The position numbers and the translations under genes were made by a program. Below, piece by piece: positions 35,540-48,300 of a stretch of DNA of 64,000 bases. The first letter of the stretch is position 1, and each line of letters begins with the position of its first letter. This stretch comes from Ptiloglossa arizonensis (Eukaryota > Arthropoda > Insecta > Hymenoptera > Colletidae). The notes beneath the pieces were generated by a model that made no database searches, had not been told where the DNA came from, and saw only the letters and a list, made by a program, of their open reading frames with translations. The DNA is taken from positions 1 through 64,000 of the forward strand of contig NW_027479413.1 in NCBI RefSeq assembly GCF_051014685.1, written 5' to 3'.

Positions 35540-36949
35540 GCTTGGAGCAGCAGAATTGCGAAAAATTTGTTCTCTTTTCAACCATTTCTTAGCTTCCAAC
35601 TCCCATATCTCGCGAACGGATTGACCTAACCCAAAAATTCCTATTGCATCTGATAGTAGAAACTCGCCCGATTACAACGGTACATGTATTTTTTCCCTAG
35701 GCCATTCTGGTTAAGCGTTTGGAGCAGCAGAATTGCGAAAAATTTTTTGCCTTATCAACCATTTCTTGGCTTCAAACTCCCATATCTCGCGAATGGATTT
35801 ACCTAACCCAAAAATTCCTGTTGCATCAGAAAGCAGAATCTCGCCCGATTACAACCGTATGCGTATTTCTTCCCTAGTCCATTCTGGTTAAGCGTTTGGA
35901 GCAGCAGAATTGCGAACAATTTGTTCTCTTCTCAACCATTTCTTGGCTTCAAACTCCCATATCTCGCGAACGGATTGACCTAACCCAAAAATTGCTGTTG
36001 CATCTGAAAGTAGAAACTCGCCCGATTACAACGGTACGTGTATTTTTCCCCTAGGCCATTCTGGTTAAGCGATTGGAGCAGCAGAATTGCGAAAAATTTG
36101 TTGTCTTCTCAACCATTTCTTAGATTCAAAGTCCCATATCTCGCGAACGGATTGACCAAACCCAAAAATTCCTTCTGCGTCTGAAAGTAGAAACTCGCCC
36201 GATTACAACGGTATGTGTATTTTCTCCCTAGGCCATTCTGGATAAGCGTCTGGAGCAGCAGAATTGTGAAAAATTTTTTGACTTCTCTACCATTTCTTGG
36301 CTTCAAACTCCCATATCTCGCGAACGGATTGAGCTAACCCAAAAATTCCAGCTGCGTCTGAAAGTAGAAACTCGCCCGATTACAACGGTATGCGTATTTT
36401 TTCCCTTAGCCATTCTGGTTAAGCGTTTGGAGCAGCAGAATTGCGAAAAATTTTTTGCCTTCTCAACCATTTCTTGGCTTCAAACTCCCATATCTCTTGA
36501 ACGGATTGACCTAACCCAAAAATTCCTATTGCATCTGAAAGAAGAAACTCCCCCGATTACAACGGTATGTGTATTTTTTCCCTAGGCCATTCTGTTTAAG
36601 CGTTTGGAGCAGCAGAATTGCGAAAAATTTTTTGCCTTCTCAACCATTTCTTGGCTTCAAACTCCCACATCTCGCGAACGGATTGACCTAACCCAAAAAT
36701 TCCTGGTGCGTCTGAAAGTAGAAACTCGCCCGATTACAACGGTATGTGTATTTTTTCCCTAGGCCATTCTGGTTAAGCGTTTGGAGCAGCAGAATTGCGA
36801 ACAATTTGTTCTCTTCTCAACCATTTCTTAGCTTCCAACTCCCATATCTCGCGAACGGATTGACCTAACCCAAAAATTCCTATTGCATTTGAAAGTAGAA
36901 ACTCGCCCGATTACAACGGTACGTGTATTTTTCCCCTAGGCCATTCTGG
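35540..36949. repeat. Third copy of the 29.8-kb segment, up to the subfamily switch
   Basis: About eight monomers repeat 29,700-30,785 at an offset of 5,841 bp, including GCGAATGGATTTACC, TAGATTCAAAG, CCAGCTGCG and CTCTTGAACGG. One private change is GATTGAGCTAACC at about 36,328. The last left-type units are CCCACATCTCG/CCTGGTGCG and CCTATTGCATTTG with TTTTTCCCCTAGG. At 36,950 the first right-type form, TTAAACGATTGGAGAAGC, appears. Confidence 0.85.
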
Positions 36950-39900
36950 TTAAACGATTGGAGAAGCAGAATTGCGAAAAATTTTTTGCCTTCTCAACCA
37001 TTTCTTGGCTTCAAACTCCCATATCTCGCGAACGGATTGACCTAACCCAAAAATTCCTATTGCATCTGAAAGTAGAAACTCGCTCGATTACAACGGTATG
37101 TGTATTTTTGCCCTAGGCCGTTCTGTTTAAGCGTTTGGAGCAGCAGAAGTGCGAAAAATTTGTTGTCTCCTCAACCATTTCTTAGCTTCAAACTCCCATA
37201 TCTCGCGAACGGATTGACCTAACCCAAAAATTCCTATTGCAACTGAAAGTAGAAACTCGCCCGATTACAACGGTATGTGTATTTTTGCCCTAGGCCATTC
37301 TGTTTAAGCGTTTGGAGCAGCAGAAGTGCGAAAAATTTGTTGTCTCCTCAACCATTTTTTAGCTTCAAACTCCCATATCTCGCGAACGGATTGACATAAC
37401 CCAAAAATTCCTATTGCATCTGAAAGTAGAAACTCGCCCGATTACAACGGTATGTGTATTTTTTCCCTAGGCCATTCTGGTTAAGCGTTTGGAGCAGCAG
37501 AATGGCGAAAAATTTTTTTCCCTCACAACCATTTCTTGGCTTCAAACTCCCATATCTCGAGAACGGATTGACCTAACCCAAAAATTCCTATCGCATCTGA
37601 AAGTAGAAACTGGCCCGATTACAACGGTATGTGTATTTTTTCCGTAGGCCATTCTGGTTAAGCGTTTGGAGCAGCAGAAAGGCGAAAAATTTTTTTCCTT
37701 CACAACCATTTCTTGGCTTCAAACTCCCATATCTCGCGAACGGATTGACCTACCCCAAAAATTCCTATTGCCTCTGAAAGTAGAAACTCGCCCGATTACA
37801 TTGGTATGTGTATTTAGTCCCTAGGCCATTCGGATTAAGCGTTTGGAGCAGCAGAAGTGCGAAAAATTTGTTGTCTTCTAAACCATTTCTTAGCTACAAA
37901 CTCCCATATCTCGCAAACAGATTGACCTAACCCAAAAATTCCGATGGCATTTGAAAGTAGAAACTAGCCCGATTACAGCGGTATGTGTATTTTTTCCCTA
38001 GTATATTCTGGTTAAGCGTTTGGAGCAGCAGAATTACGAAAAATTTTCTCCTTCTCAACCATTTCTTGGCTTCAAACTCCAATATCTCGCGAACGGATTG
38101 ACCTAACCCAAAAATTCCTGTTGCATCTGAAAGTAGAAACTCGCCCGATTACAACGGTATGCGTGTTTTTTCCCTTGGCCATTCTGGTTAAGCGTTTGGA
38201 GCAGCAGAATTGCGAAAAATATTTTGCCTTCTCAACCATTTCTTGGCTTCAAACTCCCATATCTCGCGAACGGACTGACCTAACCCAAAAATTCCTATCG
38301 CATCTGAAAGTAGAAACTCGCCCGATTACAACGGTATGTGTATTTTGTCCCTAGGCCATTCTGGTTAAGCGTTTGAAGCAGCAGAATTGCGAAAAATTTT
38401 TTGCCTTCTCAACCATTTCTTGGCTTCAAACTCCCATATCTCGCGAACGGATTGACCTAACCCAAAAATTCCTATTGCATCTGAAAGTAGAAACTCGCCC
38501 GATTACGACGGTATGCGTATTTTTTCCCTAGTCCATTCTGATTGAGCGTTTGGAGCAGCAGAATCGCGAAAAATTTGTTGTCTTCTCAACCATTTCTTAG
38601 CTTCAAACTCTCATATCTCGCGAACGGATTGACCTAACCCAAACATTCCTATGGCATTTGAAAGTAGAAACTCGCCCGATTACAACGGTACACGTATTTT
38701 TCCCCTAGGCCATTCTGGTTAAACGATTGGAGAAGCAGAATTGCCAAAAATTTTTTGCCTTCTCAACCATTTCTTGGCTTCAAACTCCCATATCTCGCGA
38801 ACGGATTGACCTAACCCAAAAATTCCTATTGCATCCGAAAGTAGAAACTCGCCCGATTACAACGGTATGTGTATTTTTGCCCTAGGCCGTTCTGTTTAAG
38901 CGTTTGGAGCAGCAGAAGTGCGAAAAATTTGTTGTCTCCTCAACCATTTCTTAGCTTCAAACTCCCATATCTCGCGAACGGATTGACCTAACCCAAAAAT
39001 TCCTATTGCAACTGAAAGTAGAAACTCGCTCGATTACAACGGTATGTGTATTTTTGCCCTAGGCCATTCTGTTTAAGCGTTTGGAGCAGCAGAAGTGCGA
39101 AAAATTTGTTGTCTCCTCAACCATTTTTTAGCGTCAAACTCCCATATCTCGCGAACGGATTGACCTAACCCAAAAATTCCTATTGCATCTGAAAGTAGAA
39201 ACTCGCCCGATTACAACGGTATGTGTATTTTTTCCCTAGGCCATTCTGGTTAAGCGTTTGGAGCAGCAGAATGGCGAAAAATTTTTTTCCCTCACAACCA
39301 TTTCTTGGCTTCAAACTCCCATATCTCGAGAACGGATTGACCTAACCAAAAAATTCCTATTGCATCTGAAAGTAGAAACTCGCCCGATTACAACGGTATG
39401 TGTATTTTTTCCCTAGGCCATTCTGGTTAAGCGTTTGGAGCAGCAGAATGGCGAAAAATTTTTTTCCCCCACAACCATTTCTTGGCTTCAAACTCCCATA
39501 TCTCGAGAACGGATTGACCTGACCCAAAAATTCCTATCGCATATGAAAGTAGAAACTCGCCCGATTACAACGGTATGTGTATTTTTCCCCTAGGCCATTC
39601 TGGTTAAACGATTGGAGAAGCAGAATTGCGAAAAATTTTTTGCCTTCTCAACCATTTCTTGGCTTCAAACTCCCATATCTCGCGAACGGATTGACCTAAC
39701 CCAAAAATTCCTATTGCATCTGAAAGTAGAAACTCGCCCGATTACAACGGTATGTGTATTTTTGCCCTAGGCCATTCTGTTTAAGCGTTTGGAGCAGCAG
39801 AAGTGCGAAAAATTTGTTGTCCCCTCAACCATTTCTTAGCTTCAAACTCCCATATCTCGCGAACGGATTGACCTAACCCAAAAATTCCTATTGCATCTGA

Positions 39901-40035
39901 AAGTAGAAACTCGCCCGATTACAACGGTATGTGTATTTTTTCCCTAGGCCATTCTGGTTAAGCGTTTGGAGCAGCAGAATGGTGAAAAATTTTTTTCCTT
40001 CACAACCATGTCTTGGCTTCAAACTCCCATATCTC
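36950..40035. repeat. Start of right-hand subfamilies: diverged, mixed monomers
   Basis: From 36,950 a new set of unit types takes over: TTAAACGATTGGAGAAG, TATTTTTGCCCTAGG with CTGTTTAAGC, CCTATTGCAACTG, GAATGGCGAAAAATTTTTTT with CTCACAACC, CTCGAGAACGG, CTCGCAAACAG with CCGATGGC, and TTACATTGGTATG with TATTTAGTCC and ATTCGGATTAAGC. They occur in a recurring order: 36,950-37,550, 38,719-39,350, 41,372-42,000 and later. The first 1-bp-short unit (TTTTCTCC spacer) ends at about 38,053. Private changes such as TTTTTCCGTAGG (about 37,640) are more frequent here than in the left half. Confidence 0.85.
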
Positions 40036-42687
40036 GAGAACGGATTGACCCAACCCAAAAATTCCTATCGCATCTGAAAGTAGAAACTCGCCCGATTACA
40101 ACGGTATGTGTATTTTTTCCCTAGGCCATTCTGGTTAAGCGTTTGAAGCAGCAGAATTGCGAAAAATTTTTTGCCTTCTCAACCATTCCTTGGCTTCAAA
40201 CTCCCATATCTCGCGGACGGATTGACCTACCCCAAAAATTCCTATTGCTTCTGAAAGTAGAAACTCGCCCGATTACAACGCTATGTGTATTTTGTCCCTA
40301 GGCCATTCTGGTTAAGCGTTTGAAGCAGCAGAATTGCGAAAAATTTAATGCCTTCTCAACCATTTCTTGGCTTTAAACTCCCATATCTCGCGAAAGGATT
40401 GACCTAACCCAAAAATTCCTATTGCATCTGAAAGTAGAAACTCGCCCGATTACAACGGTATGTGTATTTTTGCCCTAGGCCATTCTGTTTAAGCGTTTGG
40501 AGCAGCAGAAGTGCGAAAAATTTGTTGTCTCCTCAACCATTTCTTAGCTTCAAAATCCCATATCTCGCGAACGGATTGACCTAACCCAAAAATTCCGATG
40601 GCATCTGAAAGTAGAAACTAGCCCGATTACAGCGGTATGTGCATTTTTTCCCTAGGATATTCTGGTTAAGCGTTTGGAGCAGCAGAATTGCGAAAAATTT
40701 TTTCCTTCTCAACCATTTCTTGGCTTCAAACTCCAATATCTCGCGAACGGATTGACCTAACCCAAAAATTCCTGTTGCATCTGAAAGTAGAAACTCGCCC
40801 GATTACAACGGTATGCGTATTTTTTCCCTAGGCCATTCTGGTTAAGCGTTTGGAGCAGCAGAATTGCGAAAAATTTGATGTCTTCTCAACCATTTCTTAG
40901 CTTCAAACTCCCATATCTCGCGAAAGGATTGACCTAACCCAAAAATTCCTGTTGCATCAGAAAGTAGAAACTCACCCGATTACAACGGTATGCGTATTTC
41001 TTCCCTAGTCCATTCTCGTTAAGCGTTTGGAGCAGCAGAAGTGCGAAAGATTTGTTGTCTTGTCAAACATTTCTTAGCTTCAAACTCCCATGTCTGGCGA
41101 ACGGATTGACCTAACCCAAAAATTCCTGTTGCATCAGAAAGTAGAAACTCACCCGGTTACGACGGTATGCGTATTTTTTCCCTAGTCCATTCTGTTTGAG
41201 CGTTTGGAGCAGCAGAATCGCGAAAAATTTGTTGTCTTCTCAACCATTTCTTAGCTTCAAACTCTCATATCTCGCTACGGATTGACCTAACCCAAACATT
41301 CCTATGGCATTTGAAAGTAGAAACTCGCCCGATTACAACGGTACGTGTATTTTTCCCCTAGGCCATTCTGGTTAAACGATTGGAGAAGCAGAATTGCGAA
41401 AAATTTTTTGCCTTCTCAACCATTTCTTGGCTTCAAACTCCCATATCTCGCGAACGGATTGACCTAACCCAAAAATTCCTATTGCATCTGAAAGTAGAAA
41501 CTCGCCCGATTACAACGGTATGTGTATTTTTGCCCTAGGCCATTCTGTTTAAGCGTTTGGAGCAGCAGAATTGCGAAAAATTTGTTGTCTCCTCAACCAT
41601 TTCTTAGCTTCAAACTCCCATATCTCGCGAACGGATTGACCTAACCCAAAAATTCCTATTGCAACTGAAAGTAGAAACTCGCCCGATTACAACGGTATGT
41701 GTATTTTTGCCCTAGGCCATTCTGTTTAAGCGTTTGGAGCAGCAGAAGTGCGAAAAATTTGTTGTCTCCTCAACCATTTTTTACCTTCAAACTCCCATAT
41801 CTCGCGAACGGATTGACCTAACCCAAAAATTCCTATTGCATCTGAAAGTAGAAACTCGCCCGATTACAACGGTATGTGTATTTTTTCCCTAGGCCATTCT
41901 GGTTAAGCGTTTGGAGCAGCAGAATGGCGAAAAATTTTTTTCCCTCACAACCATTTCTTGGCTTCAAACTCCCATATCTCGAGAACGGATTGACCTAACC
42001 CAAAAATTCCTATCGCATCTGAAAGTAGAAACTCGCCCGATTACAACGGTATGTGTATTTTTTCCCTAGGCCATTCTGGTTAAGCGTTTGGAGCAGCAGA
42101 AAGGCGAAAAATTTTTTTCCTTCACAACCATTTCTTGGCTTCAAACTCCCATATCTCGCGAACGGATTGACCTACCCCAAAAATTCCTATTGCCTCTGAA
42201 AGTAGAAACTCGCCCGATTACATTGGTATGTGTATTTAGTCCCTAGGCCATTCGGATTAAGCGTTTGGAGCAGCAGAAGTGCGAAAAATTTGTTGTCTTC
42301 TAAACCATTTCTTAGCTACAAATTCCCATATCTCGCAAACAGATTGACCTAACCCAAAAATTCCGATGGCATCTGAAAGTAGAAACTAGCCCGATTACAG
42401 CGGTATGTGTATTTTTTCCCTAGGATATTCTGGTTAAGCGTTTGGAGCAGCAGAATTACGAAAAATTTTCTCCTTCTCAACCATTTCTTGGCTTCAAACT
42501 CCAATATCTCGCGAACGGATTGACCTAACCCAAAAATTCCTATTGCATCTGAAAGTAGAAACTCGCCCGATTACAACGGTATGTGTATTTGTTCCCTAGG
42601 CCATTCTGGTTAAGCGTTTGGAGCAGCAGAAAGGCGAAAAATTTTTTTCCTTCACAACCATTTCTTGGCTTCAAACTCCCATATCTC
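40036..42687. repeat. 15-monomer HOR, copy 1 (2,652 bp)
   Basis: This matches the next block at 2,652 bp, which is 15 x 177 minus three one-base deletions. Those lie at the TTTTTTCC spacer near 40,690, CTCGCTACGG near 41,273 and the TTTTCTCC spacer near 42,468. Register markers are ACGCTATGTG at 40,281/42,933 and CTCGCTACGG at about 41,273/43,925. At least six substitutions separate the copies, for example CTCGCGGACGG at about 40,211. Confidence 0.9.
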
Positions 42688-45339
42688 GCGAACGGATTGA
42701 CCCAACCCAAAAATTCCTATCGCATCTGAAAGTAGAAACTCGCCCGATTACAACGGTATGTGTATTTTTTCCCTAGGCCATTCTGGTTAAGCGTTTGAAG
42801 CAGCAGAATTGCGAAAAATTTTTTGCCTTCTCTACCATTCCTTGGCTTCAAACTCCCATATCTCGCGAACGGATTGACCTACCCCAAAAATTCCTATTGC
42901 TTCTGAAAGTAGAAACTCGCCCGATTACAATGCTATGTGTATTTTGTCCCTAGGCCATTCTGGTTAAGCGTTTGAAGCAGCAGAATTGCGAAAAATTTAA
43001 TGCCTTCTCAACCATTTCTTGGCTTTAAACTCCCATATCTCGCGAAAGGATTGACCTAACCCAAAAATTCCTATTGCATCTGAAAGTAGAAACTCGCCCG
43101 ATTACAACGGTATGTGTATTTTTGCCCTAGGCCATTCTGTTTAAGCGTTTGGAGCAGCAGAAGTGCGAAAAATTTGTTGTCTCCTCAACCATTTCTTAGC
43201 TTCAAAATCCCATATCTCGCGAACGGATTGACCTAACCCAAAAATTCCGATGGCATCTGAAAGTAGAAACTAGCCCGATTACAGCGGAATGTGCATTTTT
43301 TCCCTAGGATATTCTGGTTAAGCGTTTGGAGCAGCAGAATTGCGAAAAATTTTTTCCTTCTCAACCATTTCTTGGCTTCAAACTCCAATATCTCGCGAAC
43401 GGATTGACCTAACCCAAAAATTCCTGTTGCATCTGAAAGTAGAAACTCGCCCGATTACAACGGTATGCGTATTTTTTCCCTAGGCCATTCTGGTTAAGCG
43501 TTTGGAGCAGCAGAATTGCGAAAAATTTGTTGTCTTCTCAACCATTTCTTAGCTTCAAACTCCCATATCTCGCGAAAGGATTGACCTAACCCAAAAATTC
43601 CTGTTGCATCAGAAAGTAGAAACTCACCCGATTACAACGGTATGCGTATTTCTTCCCTAGTCCATTCTCGTTAAGCGTTTGGAGCAGCAGAAGTGCGAAA
43701 GATTTGTTGTCTTGTCAAACATTTCTTAGCTTCAAACTCCCATGTCTGGCGAACGGATTGACCTAACCCAAAAATTCCTGTTGCATCAGAAAGTAGAAAC
43801 TCACCCGGTTACGACGGTATGCGTATTTTTTCCCTAGTCCATTCTGTTTGAGCGTTTGGAGCAGCAGAATCGCGAAAAATTTGTTGTCTTCTCAACCATT
43901 TCTTAGCTTCAAACTCTCATATCTCGCTACGGATTGACCTAACCCAAACATTCCTATGGCATTTGAAAGTAGAAACTCGCCCGATTACAACGGTACGTGT
44001 ATTTTTCCCCTAGGCCATTCTGGTTAAACGATTGGAGAAGCAGAATTGCGAAAAATTTTTTGCCTTCTCAACCATTTCTTGGCTTCAAACTCCCATATCT
44101 CGCGAACGGATTGACCTAACCCAAAAATTCCTATTGCATCTGAAAGTAGAAACTCGCCCGATTACAACGGTATGTGTATTTTTGCCCTAGGCCATTCTGT
44201 TTAAGCGTTTGGAGCAGCAGAATTGCGAAAAATTTGTTGTCTCCTCAACCATTTCTTAGCTTCAAACTCCCATATCTCGCGAACGGATTGACCTAACCCA
44301 AAAATTCCTATTGCAACTGAAAGTAGAAACTCGCCCGATTACAACGGTATGTGTATTTTTGCCCTAGGCCATTCTGTTTAAGCGTTTGGAGCAGCAGAAG
44401 TGCGAAAAATTTGTTGTCTCCTCAACCATTTTTTACCTTCAAACTCCCATATCTCGCGAACGGATTGACCTAACCCAAAAATTCCTATTGCATCTGAAAG
44501 TAGAAACTCGCCCGATTACAACGGTATGTGTATTTTTTCCCTAGGCCATTCTGGTTAAGCGTTTGGAGCAGCAGAATGGCGAAAAATTTTTTTCCCTCAC
44601 AACCATTTCTTGGCTTCAAACTCCCATATCTCGAGAACGGATTGACCTAACCCAAAAATTCCTATCGCATCTGAAAGTAGAAACTCGCCCGATTACAACG
44701 GTATGTGTATTTTTTCCCTAGGCCATTCTGGTTAAGCGTTTGGAGCAGCAGAAAGGCGAAAAATTTTTTTCCTTCACAACCATTTCTTGGCTTCAAACTC
44801 CCATATCTCGCGAACGGATTGACCTACCCCAAAAATTCCTATTGCCTCTGAAAGTAGAAACTCGCCCGATTACATTGGTATGTGTATTTAGTCCCTAGGC
44901 CATTCGGATTAAGCGTTTGGAGCAGCAGAAGTGCGAAAAATTTGTTGTCTTCTAAACCATTTCTTAGCTACAAATTCCCATATCTCGCAAACAGATTGAC
45001 CTAACCCAAAAATTCCGATGGCATCTGAAAGTAGAAACTAGCCCGATTACAGCGGTATGTGTATTTTTTCCCTAGGATATTCTGGTTAAGCGTTTGGAGC
45101 AGCAGAATTACGAAAAATTTTCTCCTTCTCAACCATTTCTTGGCTTCAAACTCCAATATCTCGCGAACGGATTGACCTAACCCAAAAATTCCTATTGCAT
45201 CTGAAAGTAGAAACTCGCCCGATTACAACGGTATGTGTATTTGTTCCCTAGGCCTTTCTGGTTAAGCGTTTGGAGCAGCAGAAAGGCGAAAAATTTTTTT
45301 CCTTCACAACCATTTCTTGGCTTCAAACTCCCATATCTC
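42688..45339. repeat. 15-monomer HOR, copy 2 (2,652 bp)
   Basis: This is the tandem copy of the preceding block with the same three short units (about 43,350, 43,925, 45,118). Differences include CTCTACCATTCC near 42,833, GCGGAATGTGC near 43,285 and GGCCTTTCTGG near 45,252. Similarity ends near 45,347, where GGATTTACCTACCCC replaces GGATTGACCCAACCC. Confidence 0.9.
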
Positions 45340-48300
45340 GCGAACGGATTTACCTACCCCAAAAATTCCTATTGCATCTGAAAGTAGAAACTCGCCCGAT
45401 TACAACGGTATGTGTATTTGTTCCCTAGGCCATTCTGGTTAAGCGTTTGGAGCAGCAGAAAGGCGAAAAATTTTTTTCCTTCACAACCATTTCTTGGCTT
45501 CAAACTCCCATATCTCGCGAACGGATTGACCTATCCCAAACATTCCTATGGCATTTGAAAGTAGAAACTCGCCCGATTACAACGGTACGTGTATTTTTCC
45601 CCTAGGCCATTCTGGTTAAACGATTGGAGAAGCAGAATTGCGAAAAATTTTTTGCCTTCTCAACCATTTCTTGGCTTCAAACTCCCATATCTCGCGAACG
45701 GATTGACCTAACCCAAAAATTCCTGTTGCATCTGAAAGTAGAAACTCGCCCGATTACACAGGTATGTGTATTTTTGCCCTAGGCCATTCTGTTTAAGCGT
45801 TTGGAGCAGCAGAAGTGCGAAAAATTTGTTGTCTCCTCAACCATTTCTTAGCTTCAAACTCCCATATCTCGCGAACGGATTGACCTAACCAAAAATTCCT
45901 ATTGCATCTGAAAGTAGAAACTCGCCCGATTACAACGGTATGTGTATTTGTTCCCTAGGCCATTCTGGTTAAGCGTTTGGAGCAGCAGAAAGGCGAAAAA
46001 TTTTTTTCTTTCACAACCATTTCTTGGCTTCAAACTCCCATATCTCGCGAACGGATTTACCTACCCCAAAAATTCCTATTGCCTCTGAAAGTAGAAACTC
46101 GCCCGATTACATTGGTATGTGTATTTTTGCCCTAGGCCATTCTGTTTAAGCGTTTGGAGCAGCAGAAGTGCGAAAAATTTGTTGTCTCCTCAACCATTTC
46201 TTAGCTTCAAAATCCCATATCTCGCGAACGGATTGACCTAACCCAAAAATTCCGATGGCATCTGAAAGTAGAAACTAGCCCGATTACAGCGGTATGTGCA
46301 TTTTTTACCTAGGATATTCTGGTTAAGCGTTTGGAGCAGCAGAATTGCGAAAAATTTTTTCCTTCTCAACCATTTCTTGGCTTCAAACTCCAATATCTCG
46401 CGAACGGATTGACCTCACCCAAAAATTCCTGTTGCATCTGAAAGTAGAAACTCGCCCGATTACAACGGTATGCGTATTTTTTCCCTAGGCCATTCTGGTT
46501 AAGCGTCTGAAGCAGCAGAATTGCGAAAAATATTTTGCCTTCTCAACCATTTCTTGGATTCAAACTCCCATATCTCGCGAACGGATTGACCTAACCCAAA
46601 AATTCCTATCGCATCTGAAAGTAGAAACTCGCCCGATTACAACGGTATGTGTATTCTTTCCCTAGGCCATTCTGGTTAAGCGTCTGAAGCAGCAGAATTG
46701 CGAAAAATATTTTGCATTCTCAACCATTTCTTGGCTTCAAACTCCCATATCTCGCGAACGGACTGACCTAACCCAAAAATTCCTATCGCATCTGAAAGTA
46801 GAAACTCGCCCGATTACAACGGTATGTGTATTTTGTCCCTAGGCCATTCTGGTTAAGCGTTTGAAGCAGCAGAATTGCGAAAAATTTTTTGCCTTCTCAA
46901 CCATTTCTTGGCTTCAAACTCCCATATCTCGCGAACGGATTGACCTAACCCAAAAATTCCAATTGCATCTGAAAGTAGAAACTCGCCCGATTACAACGGT
47001 ATGTGTATTTTTGCCCTAGGCCATTCTGTTTAAGCGTTTGGAGCAGCAGAAGTGCGAAAAATTTGTTGTCTCCCCAACCATTTCTTAGCTTCAAAATCCC
47101 ATATCTCGCGAACGGATAGACCTAACCCAAAAATTCCGATGGCATCTGAAAGTAGAAACTAGCCCGATTACAGCGGTATGTGCATTTTTTCCCTAGGATA
47201 TTCTGGTTAAGCGTTTGGAGCAGCAGAATTGCGAAAAATTTTTTCCTTCTCAACCATTTCTTGGCTTCAAACTCCAATATCTCGCGAACGGATTGACCTA
47301 ACCCAAAAATTCCTGTTGCATCTGAAAGTAGAAACTCGCCCGATTACAACGGTATGCGTATTTTTTCCCTAGGCCACTCTGGTTAAGCGTTTGGAGCAGC
47401 AGAATTGCGAAAAATTTGTTGTCTTCTCAACCATTTCTTAGCTTCAAACTCCCATATCTCGCGAAAGGATTGACCTAACCCAAAAATTCCTGTTGCATCA
47501 GAAAGTAGAAACTCACCCGATTACAACGGTATGCGTATTTTTTCCCTAGTCCATTCTCGTTAAGCGTTTGGAGCAGCAGAAGTGCGAAAGATTTGTTGTC
47601 TTGTCAAACATTTCTTAGCTTCAAACTCCCATGTCTGGCGAACGGATTGACCTAACCCAAAAATTCCTGTTGCATCAGAAAGTAGAAACTCACCCGATTA
47701 CGACGGTATGCGTATTTTTTCCCTAGTCCATTCTGTTTGAGCGTTTGGAGCAGCAGAATCGCGAAAAATTTGTTGTCTTCTCAACCATTTCATAGCTTCA
47801 AACTCTCATATCTCGCGAACGGATTGACCTAACCCAAACATTCCTATGGCATTTGAAAGTAGAAACTCGCCCGATTACAACGGTACGTGTATTTTTCCCC
47901 TAGGCCATTCTGGTTAAACGATTGGAGAAGCAGAATTGCGAAAAATTTTTTGCCTTCTCTACCATTTCTTGGCTTCAAACTCCCATATCTCGCGAACGGA
48001 TTGACCTAACCCAAAAATTCCTATTGCATCTGAAAGTAGAAACTCGCCCGATTACAACGGTATGTGTATTTTTGCCCTAGGCCACTCTGTTTAAGCGTTT
48101 GGAGCAGCAGAATGGCGAAAAATTTTTTTCCCTCACAACCATTTCTTGGCTTCAAACTCCCATATCTCGAGAACGGAATGACATAACCCAAAAATTCCTA
48201 TCGCATCTGAAAGTAGAAACTCGCCCGATTACAACGGTATGTGTATTTTTTCCCTAGGCCATTCTGGTTAAGCGTTTGGAGCAGCAGAAAGGCGAAAAAT

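Noticed and set aside
38121..38354. Plus-strand frames of 75-77 codons here and at 49,091, 58,282, 59,595 and 62,174
   Set aside because: All start or end at the same place of the monomer and depend on loss of the TAG in CCCTAGG. They repeat because the HORs repeat.
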